Under the pieces are notes generated by a model that was not told the origin of the DNA, did not search any database, and saw only the letters and a list, made by a program, of their open reading frames with translations. From positions 1-48,004 of the forward strand of contig NZ_JPMX01000010.1 of NCBI RefSeq assembly GCF_000761485.1: 48,004 nt of DNA. Direction: 5' to 3'. The translations under genes and the position numbers were made by a program. This document shows positions 11,292 to 19,554 of this stretch, one piece after another (position 1 is the stretch's first letter; every line of letters starts with the position of its first letter). The stretch is from Modestobacter caceresii. Its GTDB lineage: Bacteria > Actinomycetota > Actinomycetes > Mycobacteriales > Geodermatophilaceae.

Positions 11292-12906
11292 AACTCCTGA
11301 GGGCGGAGCGGGCGCGGGCGCTGACCAGGTCGACCGCGGCGGTCAGCAGCACGAGTGCCACCAGCACGGTGGTCACCGCGCCCCAGTCGAAGGCGGCCAC
11401 CCGGCTGGCCAGCAGGGCTCCCAGCCCGCCCGCGCCCAGCAGCCCGACCAGCACGGTGTCCCGGATGGCCACCTCCCAGCGGTACAGCGCGAACGCCAGC
11501 AGCGGCCCGGTCGCCGCCGGGAGCACCCCGTACAGCCAGCCACCCACCGGCCCGGCACCCAGCGCGGTGAGCGCCGCCCGGGGCCGCGGGTCCAGCTCCT
11601 CGGTCGCCTCCGCCGCCAGCCGCCCCAGCACGCCGAGCGTGTAGACACCGAGCGCCAGCGCCCCGGGGAGGATCCCGGGCAGCAGCACGAACAGCAGCAC
11701 CAGCGCCCACACCGGCGGCGGCACGGCCCGCAGCAGCAGCAGGGCGAGCCGGACGACGGACCCGGCCAGCCGACGTCCGGCTGACGCGCGGGCCGGGCGG
11801 GCGGCCACCCCGGCCAGCAGCACCGCCCCGACGGTGGCGACGGCGATCGCGATCACCGACATCTGCACCGTGTCGACCGCGGCCGACGCGACCGCGGAGA
11901 GCAGCGGCCGGTCGACGTCCGGCGGCCAGGCAGCCGCGAGCACGTAGCGCAGCTGCTCGCCGGTGCGGTCGGAGACCAGCGTGGCCGGTGAGATCGCCAG
12001 GTACCACCACGACCAGACGACTCCGGCCAACGTGCCCAGCACGGCGGCGCTCAGAGCCGGGTCCCGGCGCAGCCGGTCCCCGGACGAGCGGGGCGCGGCC
12101 ACCCGGCGCCGCACCGCACGGCCGCCGACGTCGGCGAGCAGGCACAGCAGCGCCAGCGCGTACACGCAGGACCACACCTGCTCCCAGCGCAGCGAGCTGA
12201 ACGACAGCAGCAACTGGTAGCCCAGCCCACCGGCGCCGATCAGCCCGAGCACCACGGCCGACCGGACCGCGCACTCCAGCCGGTAGAACGAGTACGACAG
12301 CAGCCCGCCCGACGCCGGGGGCAGCAGCCCGTACAGCGCGGCCGTCGTCCGGCCGGCACCCGCGGCGAGCAGGGCCGAGTACCCGCTGCGCGGCACCTCG
12401 TCGAGCAGGTCGGCGAAGACCTTTGCGGTCACCGCCCCGTACGGGACGCCGATCGCCAGCACCCCGACCCACGGGTCCAGCCCCAGCAGGTTGACCAGCA
12501 GCAGCCCCCACACCGCCTCGTGCAGCCCTCGCGGGACGGCGAGCGCCCCGCGGGACAGCGTCCAGCCCAGCCGGCGTCGTCCCCAGGTGGTGCGGGCGAC
12601 CGCCACCGCGCCGACCGCGCCCAGCAGCACCGCCAGCGCCGCCCCGAGCGCGGCGTAGGCGACGGTGACCAGCACCGAGTCGGCGAGCACCCGGAGGAAC
12701 GGGCCGTCGAGGGCGGGGGAGAGCGCGGCGGCGGCGAACCGGCCGAACTGCCCGGTGCCGGCCGGGTTGACCACGTCGCCGGCGAACGCACCCGCGCCGG
12801 CCAGTGACCACGCCACCACGGCGAGCGCACCGAGTCCCCACGCCCAGCGGGTCCGCGCCCGGTGCAGCCGGGGGGCCACCCGGGGCCGGTCCTGGACGGC
12901 GGTCAC
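11290..12906 (-). CDS. phnE: Phosphonate/phosphite-type ABC transporter permease, two fused permease domains
   Basis: The 538-residue chain contains two complete BPD-type permease domains in tandem. Domain 1 has the coupling motif near VPRSGYSALLAAGAGRTTAA. Domain 2 has a matching segment near LDPRPRAALTALGAGPVGG. Each is flanked by about five to six hydrophobic helices. Most bacteria use two copies of a single-domain PhnE; here they are one protein. The GTG start at 12906 overlaps the upstream ATPase gene stop (GTGA), consistent with a phnD-phnC-phnE transcript. The role is import of an organophosphorus anion across the inner membrane; the exact substrate cannot be read from sequence. No C-P lyase or phosphonatase gene is in the window. 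Confidence 0.85.
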   Translation of the reverse strand: MTAVQDRPRVAPRLHRARTRWAWGLGALAVVAWSLAGAGAFAGDVVNPAGTGQFGRFAAAALSPALDGPFLRVLADSVLVTVAYAALGAALAVLLGAVGAVAVARTTWGRRRLGWTLSRGALAVPRGLHEAVWGLLLVNLLGLDPWVGVLAIGVPYGAVTAKVFADLLDEVPRSGYSALLAAGAGRTTAALYGLLPPASGGLLSYSFYRLECAVRSAVVLGLIGAGGLGYQLLLSFSSLRWEQVWSCVYALALLCLLADVGGRAVRRRVAAPRSSGDRLRRDPALSAAVLGTLAGVVWSWWYLAISPATLVSDRTGEQLRYVLAAAWPPDVDRPLLSAVASAAVDTVQMSVIAIAVATVGAVLLAGVAARPARASAGRRLAGSVVRLALLLLRAVPPPVWALVLLFVLLPGILPGALALGVYTLGVLGRLAAEATEELDPRPRAALTALGAGPVGGWLYGVLPAATGPLLAFALYRWEVAIRDTVLVGLLGAGGLGALLASRVAAFDWGAVTTVLVALVLLTAAVDLVSARARSALRS

Positions 12907-13649
12907 CGCGGGGCGCCGTAGAAGTCGGCCAGGTCCCCGACCGTGAGCGCGGCCGCGGGTGCGTCGAGCACCACCCGCCCCTCGACCAGCCCGACCACCC
13001 GGGTGCAGTGCCGCAGCGCCAGCGCCGGGTCGTGCAGGGAGGCGATCAGCGCGCCGCCCCGCTCGGTGGCCAGCCCGGCGAGCAGGCCGAGGGCGCGCTC
13101 GGCCAGCACCGGGTCCAGCGCCGAGGCCGGCTCGTCGGCGAGCACCAGCTCGGGCTGCTGCACCAGCAACCGGGCGAGCGCCACTCGCTGCCGCTGGCCG
13201 CCGGAGAGCCGCTCGGTGCGCTCGAACACCCGGTCGGCCAGCCCCACCCGGTCCAGCGCCGCGAGCACCTCGGGCAGCCCCTGCGGGCGCACCAGCGACC
13301 ACGCCGCCCGCCACGCGGGCCAGCTGGACAGCCGCCCGGCGTTCACGTTGTGCACCACCCGCAGTTGACCGACCAGCTCCAGGTGCTGGTGGACCGTGCC
13401 GACCCGGGCCCGCAGCTGCTGCTGGGCCCGGCCGCGCAGCGCCGCGACCTCCTCCCCGAGCACCTGCACGGAGCCCGCGGTGGGCAGGACCGAGCCGTTG
13501 ACCAACCCGAGCAGCGTCGACTTGCCGGCGCCGGAGGGCCCGACCAGCGCCACCCGCTGGCCGGCGTCGACGGTGAGGTCGACACCGGCCAGCGCGCGGG
13601 TGCTGCCGTAGCGGACCTCGACGCCGTCCAGCCGGAGGACGGCGCTCAG
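12903..13649 (-). CDS. phnC: Phosphonate/phosphite-type ABC transporter ATP-binding protein
   Basis: The roughly 248-residue ABC ATPase has Walker A (GPSGAGKSTLL), Q-loop (TVHQHLELVG), ABC signature (LSGGQRQRVALARLL), Walker B (PELVLADEPASALD) and H-loop (SLHDPALAL). It powers the adjacent transporter. No ATG, GTG or TTG exists between the phnD stop and conserved residues, so the likely start is a CTG at 13649 that overlaps the phnD stop in the form CTGA. A long upstream extension in the phnD frame overlap is unlikely. A CTG start is rare, and the N-terminus deserves checking. Confidence 0.85.
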   Translation of the reverse strand: MSAVLRLDGVEVRYGSTRALAGVDLTVDAGQRVALVGPSGAGKSTLLGLVNGSVLPTAGSVQVLGEEVAALRGRAQQQLRARVGTVHQHLELVGQLRVVHNVNAGRLSSWPAWRAAWSLVRPQGLPEVLAALDRVGLADRVFERTERLSGGQRQRVALARLLVQQPELVLADEPASALDPVLAERALGLLAGLATERGGALIASLHDPALALRHCTRVVGLVEGRVVLDAPAAALTVGDLADFYGAPR

Positions 13650-14596
13650 CTGATCAGCCCCAGGTCGCGGCCGACCGCCTCGATCTGGTCGTAGTTCGAC
13701 GCCTCGGTCGGGATGAACGCCCCGGCGCCGAACAGCTCCAGCACCTCGTCCCCGGCGGGCAGGCCGGTGAAGTACTCGAGCAGCCGTCCGGGCAGGTCCG
13801 GGCCGAGCCGCTCCACCGCCTCCGGGCTGAGCAGCCAGTGGTAGTCGTGGTACTCCGGGGTGCGGGCGTACTGGACCACCGCCGCGGGGTCGACGGTGCC
13901 GTCCTCGACGCGGGACCGCCACACCTGCTCGTTGAGCACCCCGGCCTGGTAGCTGCCCGAGGAGACCAGCGAGATGGTCGCGTCGTGCGAGCCGGAGAAC
14001 CCGGGGCCGCCGGGGAAGCCCTGTGGGTCGACGTCCTGCTCGGACAGGAAGTACGCGGGCATCAGCCGGCCGGACGTCGACGTCTCGCTGCCGTAGGTGA
14101 ACCGCAGGTCGGCCAGCGGGCCGAGGTCGTCGGCCGGGGTCAGCCCGGTGCCGGTGTTGACGATGAACACCGAGGTGAACGACTCGTCGATGTCGCGCTG
14201 GGCGATCGGCTCGGCGCCGGGGGTCTGCAGCCGGGCCTGCACGCCGGTGAGCCCGCCGAACCAGACCAGGTCGAGGTCACCGGTGCGGAAGAGGGAGACG
14301 GCGGCGCCGTAGTCGGTGACCGGCTGGTGGTCGACGTCCAGGTCGAGTGCGGCGGACATCGAGTCGGCGAGCGTGCTGTACAGCCGTTGCAGGACCTCGG
14401 GGTCCTGGTCGGGGATGGCGCCGATGGTCAGCGAGCCGCGGCTGCCGGTCGAGCCCCCGGACAATGACTCGGGGGAGTCCCGGCTGCAGGCGGCGAGCCC
14501 GGCGGCGAGGACGGCGGCGCTCCCGGCGAGGAAGCCGCGCCTGTTCAGTGCGTGTTCTCCGAAGCCACCCGACCGGACGGCGCGACGACTGCTCAC
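13646..14596 (-). CDS. phnD: Phosphonate/phosphite-type ABC transporter substrate-binding lipoprotein
   Basis: The 316-residue protein begins with a twin-arginine-like lipoprotein signal (NRRGFLAGSAAVLAAGLAAC, lipobox LAAC at about residues 33-36). A PhnD-type periplasmic-binding fold follows, with DYGAAVSLFRTGDLDLVWFGG and TYGSETSTSGRLMP. It captures the substrate outside the membrane for PhnCE. The GTG start at 14596 has a well-placed GAGGA upstream. A dyad at 14702-14727 lies in the 158-base gap to the divergent HIT gene and may control this operon. Confidence 0.85.
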   Translation of the reverse strand: MSSRRAVRSGGFGEHALNRRGFLAGSAAVLAAGLAACSRDSPESLSGGSTGSRGSLTIGAIPDQDPEVLQRLYSTLADSMSAALDLDVDHQPVTDYGAAVSLFRTGDLDLVWFGGLTGVQARLQTPGAEPIAQRDIDESFTSVFIVNTGTGLTPADDLGPLADLRFTYGSETSTSGRLMPAYFLSEQDVDPQGFPGGPGFSGSHDATISLVSSGSYQAGVLNEQVWRSRVEDGTVDPAAVVQYARTPEYHDYHWLLSPEAVERLGPDLPGRLLEYFTGLPAGDEVLELFGAGAFIPTEASNYDQIEAVGRDLGLIS

Positions 14597-14701
14597 TACG
14601 TCCTCGGATGGGGCTGGGGTGCGGACACGGGAGACCTCCAGGGGAGAGGGACGAGGCGGACCGGCCCATCGTCGCCCACGCCGTCCTCCCGGGCCGCGCC
14701 C

Positions 14702-14727
14702 ACCACCAGAATGGCCATTTCGGTGGT
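14702..14727. promoter_or_regulatory. Inverted repeat between phnD and the HIT gene, possible operator
   Basis: ACCACC (14702-14707) pairs with GGTGGT (14722-14727) around the perfect central palindrome AATGGCCATT (14710-14719). Eleven of 13 positions are paired across a 26-base dyad. It sits in a divergent promoter region, so a dimeric repressor or activator site is plausible. I do not recognise the motif. Confidence 0.5.
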
Positions 14728-14741
14728 CGGGTGGCGGGGCC

Positions 14742-14747
14742 TAGGGT
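14742..14747 (+). promoter_or_regulatory. -10 box of the HIT gene (leaderless)
   Basis: TAGGGT is followed by 7 bases and then the GTG start at 14755. Transcription would begin at or next to the start codon. No clear -35 is visible. Confidence 0.55.
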
Positions 14748-14754
14748 CGGGCCG

Positions 14755-15126
14755 GTGAGCGAGCCGAGGAACGAGTGCCTGTTCTGCCGGATGGTGGCCG
14801 GGGAGATCCCGCCGGACGTCGTCCGGGAGACCGACCGCACGCTCGCCTTCCGGGACATCAACCCGCAGGCGCCCACCCACGTGCTGGTGATCCCGAAGGA
14901 GCACCACGCCACCCTCGGTGCGCTGGCCGGCGCCGACCCCGAGCTCACCGCCGAGCTGGTCGCGGCCGCACACGCCGTCGCCGTCCAGGAGGGCCTCGTG
15001 ACGGCGGACGCGCCCGAGCCCGGCTACCGCGTCGTGGCCAACACCGGGCCGCAGGCCGGGCAGACGGTCCACCACGTGCACCTGCACGTGCTCGGCGGCC
15101 GCGGCCTGGGCTGGCCGCCCGGCTGA
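14755..15126 (+). CDS. HIT family (histidine triad) protein
   Basis: The 123-residue protein matches the HINT branch of HIT hydrolases: an N-terminal CLFCRMVAGEIP, DINPQAPTHVLVIPK in the middle, and the catalytic triad HHVHLHVLGGR near the C-terminus. Members hydrolyse nucleoside phosphoramidates and related AMP conjugates. The GTG start fits a leaderless transcript from the -10 box at 14742. It is unlikely to be functionally tied to the divergent phn genes. Confidence 0.93.
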   Translation: MSEPRNECLFCRMVAGEIPPDVVRETDRTLAFRDINPQAPTHVLVIPKEHHATLGALAGADPELTAELVAAAHAVAVQEGLVTADAPEPGYRVVANTGPQAGQTVHHVHLHVLGGRGLGWPPG

Positions 15127-15142
15127 GGCCGCTCGGGCCTGC

Positions 15143-15148
15143 CAGAGT
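15143..15148 (+). promoter_or_regulatory. -10-like box before the enoyl-CoA hydratase gene
   Basis: CAGAGT ends 6 bases before the GTG at 15155. It follows the same spacing pattern as other leaderless starts in this window. Confidence 0.35.
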
Positions 15149-15154
15149 GGCGGT

Positions 15155-15976
15155 GTGTCCGAGACCACTGCCCCCGTCCGGCTCGAGCGGGACGGCGACG
15201 TCGCCGTCGTCGTCCTGGACAACCCTCCGCTGAACCTGTTCGACCAGGCGGTGTTCGACGCCTGGGAACGGGTGACCGGCCAGCTGGTCGAGCTCACCGA
15301 TCCTGCGCGGCCCGACCGGGCCCGTGCGGTGCTGGTGGAGGCGCGTGGCCGGGTCGTCTCCGCCGGTGTCGACGTGCACCTGTTCGCCGAGATCGCCGAG
15401 GGCCCGGACGCCGTCGCCCGCGGCGGGGCGCTGTGGGCCCGGCTGCTGCGCACGGTGCAGACGCTGGAGGGCCTCCCGGTGCCGACCGTCTTCGCCGCCC
15501 ACGGCCTGACCCTGACCGCGGCGTTCGAGATCTCACTGGCCTGCGACGTGCTGCTCGCCGCGGAGAGCGCGTCCTTCGGTCTGGTGGAGATCGTCGTCGG
15601 GCTCACGCCGTCGATGGGCGGGCCGCAGCGGCTGGCCGAGCGGGCCGGCCCGGCGCGGGCCCGGGAGCTCGTGTTCACCGGTGAGCGCTACCCGGCCGCG
15701 GTCCTGGAGCGCTGGAACGTGGTCAACCGCGTCCTGCCCGACGACGGCTTCCCCGAGGCGGCCCGGGAGTACGCGCGCCGGATCGCCGCCGGCCCCACCG
15801 TCGCGCACGCGGCGACCAAGCGGCTGGTCGCCACGGCGGTGCGGCACGGCGTACCCGCGGCGGACGACGTCGTACCGGCCGTCTCGGGGCTGCTGTTCGG
15901 CACCGAGGACCTGCGCGGGGCCGTGGCGTCCTTCCTCACCGACGGCCCGGGGAGGGCCCGCTACACCGGCCGCTGA
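15155..15976 (+). CDS. Enoyl-CoA hydratase/isomerase family protein
   Basis: The 273-residue crotonase-fold protein has NPPLNLFDQAVF near the N-terminus, an oxyanion-hole region (VVSAGVDVHLFAE), and the central segment TLTAAFEISLACDVLLAAE with SFGLVEIVVGLTPSMGG. Crotonases hydrate or isomerise CoA thioesters, for example in fatty acid or aromatic side-chain breakdown. The usual catalytic Glu region is present as VEIVVGLTPS, but the exact activity cannot be assigned. It stands alone between the HIT gene and phoH. Confidence 0.88.
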   Translation: MSETTAPVRLERDGDVAVVVLDNPPLNLFDQAVFDAWERVTGQLVELTDPARPDRARAVLVEARGRVVSAGVDVHLFAEIAEGPDAVARGGALWARLLRTVQTLEGLPVPTVFAAHGLTLTAAFEISLACDVLLAAESASFGLVEIVVGLTPSMGGPQRLAERAGPARARELVFTGERYPAAVLERWNVVNRVLPDDGFPEAAREYARRIAAGPTVAHAATKRLVATAVRHGVPAADDVVPAVSGLLFGTEDLRGAVASFLTDGPGRARYTGR

Positions 15977-16020
15977 TCCCCGGCCGATGTGGAGCCGCGC
16001 CTCAGAAGGGTCTGCGCGGG

Positions 16021-16026
16021 TACGCT
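16021..16026 (+). promoter_or_regulatory. -10-like box upstream of phoH
   Basis: TACGCT lies 46 bases upstream of the chosen phoH start and downstream of a possible earlier in-frame GTG (15989). It therefore supports the later start. No -35 was recognised. Confidence 0.35.
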
Positions 16027-16072
16027 GGACCGGGTCACAACCCCCGTCGCAGGAAGGCAGGGTCGAGCGTTC

Positions 16073-17203
16073 TTGCCCGACACCTCACCAGACGCCGTAC
16101 CGGAGACCATCGCGTCCTCCCGTGAGCTCTCCGCGCGTGCCGCGGGAGCCGGCGTCCCGGAACCGGCCGTACCGGCCGAGGTCCGCACCTCCATCACCGT
16201 CCCCGACAGCGTCTCCATGGTGGCCCTCCTGGGCTCCGGGGACGAGCTCCTCCGCCTGGTCGAGACCGAGCTCGCCGCCGACGTGCACGTCCGCGGCAAC
16301 GAGATCGGGATCACCGGCCAGCCGGCGGACAACGCCTTCGCCGTCCGGGTCTTCGACGAGCTGATCGCCCTGCTGGCGACCGGCCAGGCGCTGCGGCCGG
16401 ACTCGGTCCGCCGGGTCGTCGGCATGCTCCGCGCCGGCGGCTCCGAGCGCCCCGCGGACGTGCTCAGCCTCGACATCATCAGCCGCCGGGGTCGCACCAT
16501 CCGGCCGAAGACGCTGAACCAGAAGCGGTACGTCGACGCCATCGACGACCACAGCGTGATCTTCGGGATCGGCCCGGCCGGCACCGGCAAGACCTACCTG
16601 GCGATGGCCAAGGCCGTGCAGGCGCTGACCACCAAGCAGGTCAACCGGATCATCCTGACCCGTCCGGCGGTGGAGGCCGGTGAGCGGCTGGGCTACCTGC
16701 CGGGCTCGCTGTCGGAGAAGATCGACCCCTACCTGCGGCCGCTGTACGACGCGCTGCACGACATGGTCGACCCGGAGTCGATCCCGCGGCTGATGCAGGC
16801 CGGCACCATCGAGGTCGCCCCGCTGGCCTACATGCGCGGCCGCACGCTCAACGACGCGTTCGTCATCCTCGACGAGGCACAGAACACCACCGCCGAGCAG
16901 ATGAAGATGTTCCTCACCCGGCTGGGGTTCGGCTCCAAGATGGTCGTCACCGGCGACGTCACCCAGGTCGACCTGCCCGGGGGTGCGCAGAGCGGCCTGC
17001 GGATCGTGCGGGAGATCCTCGAGGGCATCGACGACGTCCACTTCTCCACGCTGACCAGCTCCGACGTCGTCCGGCACCGGCTGGTCGGCGACATCGTCGA
17101 CGCCTACGAGCGCTGGGACGCCACCCGGCAGCCGCCGGCGCCGGCGGCCGGCTCCCGTCCGGCCCGGCACGGCCGTCCCCAGACCCGGCAGCAGGGGAGC
17201 TGA
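16073..17203 (+). CDS. phoH: PhoH family ATPase
   Basis: The roughly 376-residue protein has a KH-like N-terminal part ([19 protein letters not shown]) followed by a P-loop ATPase: Walker [19 protein letters not shown], Walker [13 protein letters not shown], and the [19 protein letters not shown] motif with a downstream arginine. PhoH proteins are RNA helicase-like ATPases often encoded with YbeY, as here (3-base gap), suggesting roles in rRNA maturation or RNA turnover. The start is uncertain: TTG 16073 follows the purine-rich AGGAAGG, while GTG 15989 would add 28 residues but lies upstream of a likely -10 box. Confidence 0.93.
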   Translation: MPDTSPDAVPETIASSRELSARAAGAGVPEPAVPAEVRTSITVPDSVSMVALLGSGDELLRLVETELAADVHVRGNEIGITGQPADNAFAVRVFDELIALLATGQALRPDSVRRVVGMLRAGGSERPADVLSLDIISRRGRTIRPKTLNQKRYVDAIDDHSVIFGIGPAGTGKTYLAMAKAVQALTTKQVNRIILTRPAVEAGERLGYLPGSLSEKIDPYLRPLYDALHDMVDPESIPRLMQAGTIEVAPLAYMRGRTLNDAFVILDEAQNTTAEQMKMFLTRLGFGSKMVVTGDVTQVDLPGGAQSGLRIVREILEGIDDVHFSTLTSSDVVRHRLVGDIVDAYERWDATRQPPAPAAGSRPARHGRPQTRQQGS

Positions 17204-17205
17204 GC

Positions 17206-17703
17206 GTGCCCGTCGAGGTCGCCAACGAGTCCGAGATCTCCGTCGACGAAGGAGCGCTGGCCGGCGTCTGCCGCTACGTGCTCGACGCCATGGAGGTCAG
17301 CCCGCTGGCCGAGCTGTCGGTGCTCTGCGTCGACGGCGACTACATGGCCACCCTGCACGAGCGGTGGATGGGGGAGAAGGGCCCGACCGACGTGCTGGCC
17401 TTCCCGATGGACGAGCTGGACACCGCCCGTCCCGACGACCCCGACCCCGGTCCGGCGCTCCTCGGTGACGTGGTGCTGTGCCCGGCCGTCGCCGTCCGGC
17501 AGGCCCGCGCCGCCGGTCACTCGATGGCCGACGAGCTGCTCCTGCTGGCCACCCACGGCGTGCTCCACCTGTTGGGCTACGACCACATGGAGCCCGACGA
17601 GGAGAAGGAGATGTTCGGCCTGCAGTCCAAGCTCCTCGAGGGCTGGCGCGCCACTCCGCGGGAGTCGGTGACCGGCGAGCCGATGGAGCCGGAGACCCGA
17701 TGA
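17206..17703 (+). CDS. ybeY: Endoribonuclease YbeY (rRNA maturation factor)
   Basis: The 165-residue metalloprotein carries the zinc motif [18 protein letters not shown] (three His ligands) at about residues 111-128 and the preceding [11 protein letters not shown] strand. YbeY processes 16S rRNA 3' ends and contributes to ribosome quality control. It starts at GTG 17206, three bases after phoH, and its stop overlaps the next gene (ATGA). The phoH-ybeY-corC order matches Rv2368c-Rv2366c. Confidence 0.96.
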   Translation: MPVEVANESEISVDEGALAGVCRYVLDAMEVSPLAELSVLCVDGDYMATLHERWMGEKGPTDVLAFPMDELDTARPDDPDPGPALLGDVVLCPAVAVRQARAAGHSMADELLLLATHGVLHLLGYDHMEPDEEKEMFGLQSKLLEGWRATPRESVTGEPMEPETR

Positions 17704-19040
17704 GCTCGACCGCGATCGTCCTGCTGGGGATCGCCGTCGTCCTGGTCCTCGTCGCCGGCGTCTTCGCCGCACTGGACGCCGCGTTGCAGCGGCTGTCCAA
17801 GGCCGCGGTGGAGGAGCTGCGGCGGGACGGGACCAAGCGGGCGGGCCCGCTGGCGCAGGTCATGGAGGACCGGGCCCGGCACGTGGCCCTGCTGCTGCTG
17901 CTGCGGATCGCCTGCGAGACGGCCGCGACCGTCATCGTCGCGGTCATCCTCGACGGGTTGTTCGACGGCGTGGCACTGGGCGTGCTGACCGCCATCGCGG
18001 TGATGACGGTGGTCAGCTACGTGCTCATCGGGGTCGGCCCGCGGACGCTGGGCCGGCAGCACGCCTACAACATCGCGCTGTCCGCGGCCTCGCTGATCCG
18101 GCTGCTGGGCCGGCTGCTCGGCCCGATCGCCACGCTGCTGATCCTCATCGGCAACGCGATCACCCCCGGCAAGGGCTACCGCGACGGCCCGTTCAGCAGC
18201 GAGGTCGAGCTCCGCGAGCTGGTCGACATGGCCGAGGAGCGCGGCGTCGTCGAGTCCGGCGAGCGCAACATGATCCACGGCGTCTTCGAGCTCGGCGACA
18301 CCATCGCCCGCGAGGTGATGGTGCCCCGGCCGGACGTGGTCTGGATCGAGCGCGGCAAGACCCTCCGGCAGGCGCTGGCGCTGTGCCTGCGCAGCGGCTT
18401 CAGCCGGCTCCCGGTCATCGGCGAGAACGTCGACGACATCATCGGCGTGGTCTTCCTCAAGGACCTGGTGCGTCGCACCCAGGGCTCCTCGGACGCCCGG
18501 GCCAGCGAGCCGAAGGTCGAGGACCTGCTGCGCCCGGCCACCTTCGTGCCGGAGTCCAAGCCGGTGGACGAGCTGCTCCGCGAGATGCAGGCCTCCCGGG
18601 CCCACATGGCCGTCGTCGTCGACGAGTACGGGGGCTTCGCCGGGCTGGTCACGATCGAGGACATCCTCGAGGAGATCGTCGGCGAGATCGACGACGAGCA
18701 CGACACCGTCCAGCGCCCGCCGATCGAGGAGCTGGAGGACGGCTCGGTGCGGATCACCGCCCGGCTCCCCGTGGAGGACCTCGCCGACCTGTTCCGCGTC
18801 GAGCTCCCCGACGACGACGGGGTCGAGACCGTCGGCGGCCTGCTGGCCCGGGAGATCGGCATGGTGCCGATCGAGGGCTCGGCCGCCGAGGTCGGTGGCC
18901 TGCAGCTGGTCGCCGAGAGCACCGGCGGGCGGCGCAACCAGATCGACACGATCTTGGTCAACCGGGTGCCCGAGCCGAGCGCGGAGGAAGCGGACGACGA
19001 GCCCGCCCGGGAACCCGAACCGGCGGCCGTGGAAAGCTGA
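17700..19040 (+). CDS. CNNM/CorC-type transporter-associated protein (hemolysin family)
   Basis: The 446-residue protein has a DUF21/CNNM membrane domain with about four hydrophobic segments (residues 1-145), two CBS domains ([15 protein letters not shown] and [21 protein letters not shown] regions), and a C-terminal CorC_HlyC domain (about 345-430). The phrase [23 protein letters not shown] is the family hallmark. Members are implicated in magnesium or cobalt efflux; the hemolysin name is historical. ATG 17700 overlaps the ybeY stop by four bases. Confidence 0.92.
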   Translation: MSSTAIVLLGIAVVLVLVAGVFAALDAALQRLSKAAVEELRRDGTKRAGPLAQVMEDRARHVALLLLLRIACETAATVIVAVILDGLFDGVALGVLTAIAVMTVVSYVLIGVGPRTLGRQHAYNIALSAASLIRLLGRLLGPIATLLILIGNAITPGKGYRDGPFSSEVELRELVDMAEERGVVESGERNMIHGVFELGDTIAREVMVPRPDVVWIERGKTLRQALALCLRSGFSRLPVIGENVDDIIGVVFLKDLVRRTQGSSDARASEPKVEDLLRPATFVPESKPVDELLREMQASRAHMAVVVDEYGGFAGLVTIEDILEEIVGEIDDEHDTVQRPPIEELEDGSVRITARLPVEDLADLFRVELPDDDGVETVGGLLAREIGMVPIEGSAAEVGGLQLVAESTGGRRNQIDTILVNRVPEPSAEEADDEPAREPEPAAVES

Positions 19041-19100
19041 GAAAGGACCCTCCCGCCCCCCACCGCTCGCAAGCTCGCGTCGGGCCCCTGCGGAAGGGCC
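19041..19100. repeat. Intergenic repeat copy A (GAAGGACCC type)
   Basis: The segment starts AAAGGACCC, continues through a C-rich tract CCCCCCACC and TCGCAAGCTCG, and ends GGAAGGGCC. It shares order and much sequence with 22167-22223. Both lie just downstream of a stop codon. The end arms can pair (GGACCC with GGGCC-type), so it may also act as a terminator. Confidence 0.5.
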
Positions 19101-19126
19101 AGACCGACGGACAGGAGAGCGATCCG

Positions 19127-19459
19127 GTGGCTGAGCTGGACCCCGAGGACGCCAAGCTGATCACGCTGGCCCGCTCCGCCCGGAGCCGCACCGGCGCGGC
19201 CGAGGGCGCCGCGGTGCGCGACACGGACGGGCGCACCTACCTCGCCGCCACCGTGGCGCTGCCCTCGCTGCAGCTGTCCGCGCTGCAGGCCGCCGTCGCC
19301 GCCGCGGTCTCCAGCGGTGTCGACGGGCTCGAGGCGGCCGCCGTCGTCAGCGCTGCCGAGGCCGTCGAGGAGGCCGGGCTGGCCGCCGTCCACGACCTGA
19401 CCGCGGCGGCGCCGGTCCTGCTCGCCGGGCCCGACGGGGTGCTCCGCACCACCACCTGA
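19127..19459 (+). CDS. Cytidine-deaminase-fold protein lacking catalytic residues (Rv2365c-like)
   Basis: This 110-residue protein occupies the place between the CNNM/CorC gene and era that Rv2365c occupies in mycobacteria. Homologues are often called cytidine deaminase. It has the fold's general pattern (GAAEGAAVRDTDGRTYLAATV), but there is no cysteine in the protein and no HAE or PCxxC zinc site. Deaminase activity is therefore not supported. The start is GTG 19127 with an AGGAG site 9 bases upstream. Function unknown; the conserved position suggests a link to the RNA-processing and GTPase genes around it. Confidence 0.75.
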   Translation: MAELDPEDAKLITLARSARSRTGAAEGAAVRDTDGRTYLAATVALPSLQLSALQAAVAAAVSSGVDGLEAAAVVSAAEAVEEAGLAAVHDLTAAAPVLLAGPDGVLRTTT

Positions 19460-19486
19460 CCCGGCGTCCTGGCTGGACGGATGTGT

Positions 19487-19515
19487 CGAAGGGTGTAGCC
19501 GAGCTACACCTTTCG
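19487..19515. promoter_or_regulatory. 13-bp inverted repeat between the CDA-fold gene and ubiA
   Basis: CGAAGGGTGTAGC (19487-19499) and GCTACACCTTTCG (19503-19515) form a 13-position stem with a single G-T pair and a 3-base spacer. It can act as an operator upstream of the UbiA gene (-10-like CAGGGT at 19543) or as a terminator of the preceding gene. There is no T-run after it. Confidence 0.55.
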
Positions 19516-19542
19516 GGGCGCGGAGATCGGCCCGATCTGGAC

Positions 19543-19548
19543 CAGGGT
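19543..19548 (+). promoter_or_regulatory. -10-like box of the ubiA-kinase-regulator operon
   Basis: CAGGGT ends 6 bases before GTG 19555, matching the leaderless spacing seen at other genes here. Confidence 0.35.
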
Positions 19549-19554
19549 GGGGCT

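Noticed and set aside
11290-13314. 674-residue version of PhnE starting at 13314
   Set aside because: The first 136 residues would overlap the phnC gene out of frame; GTG 12906 with the GTGA overlap is the sensible start.
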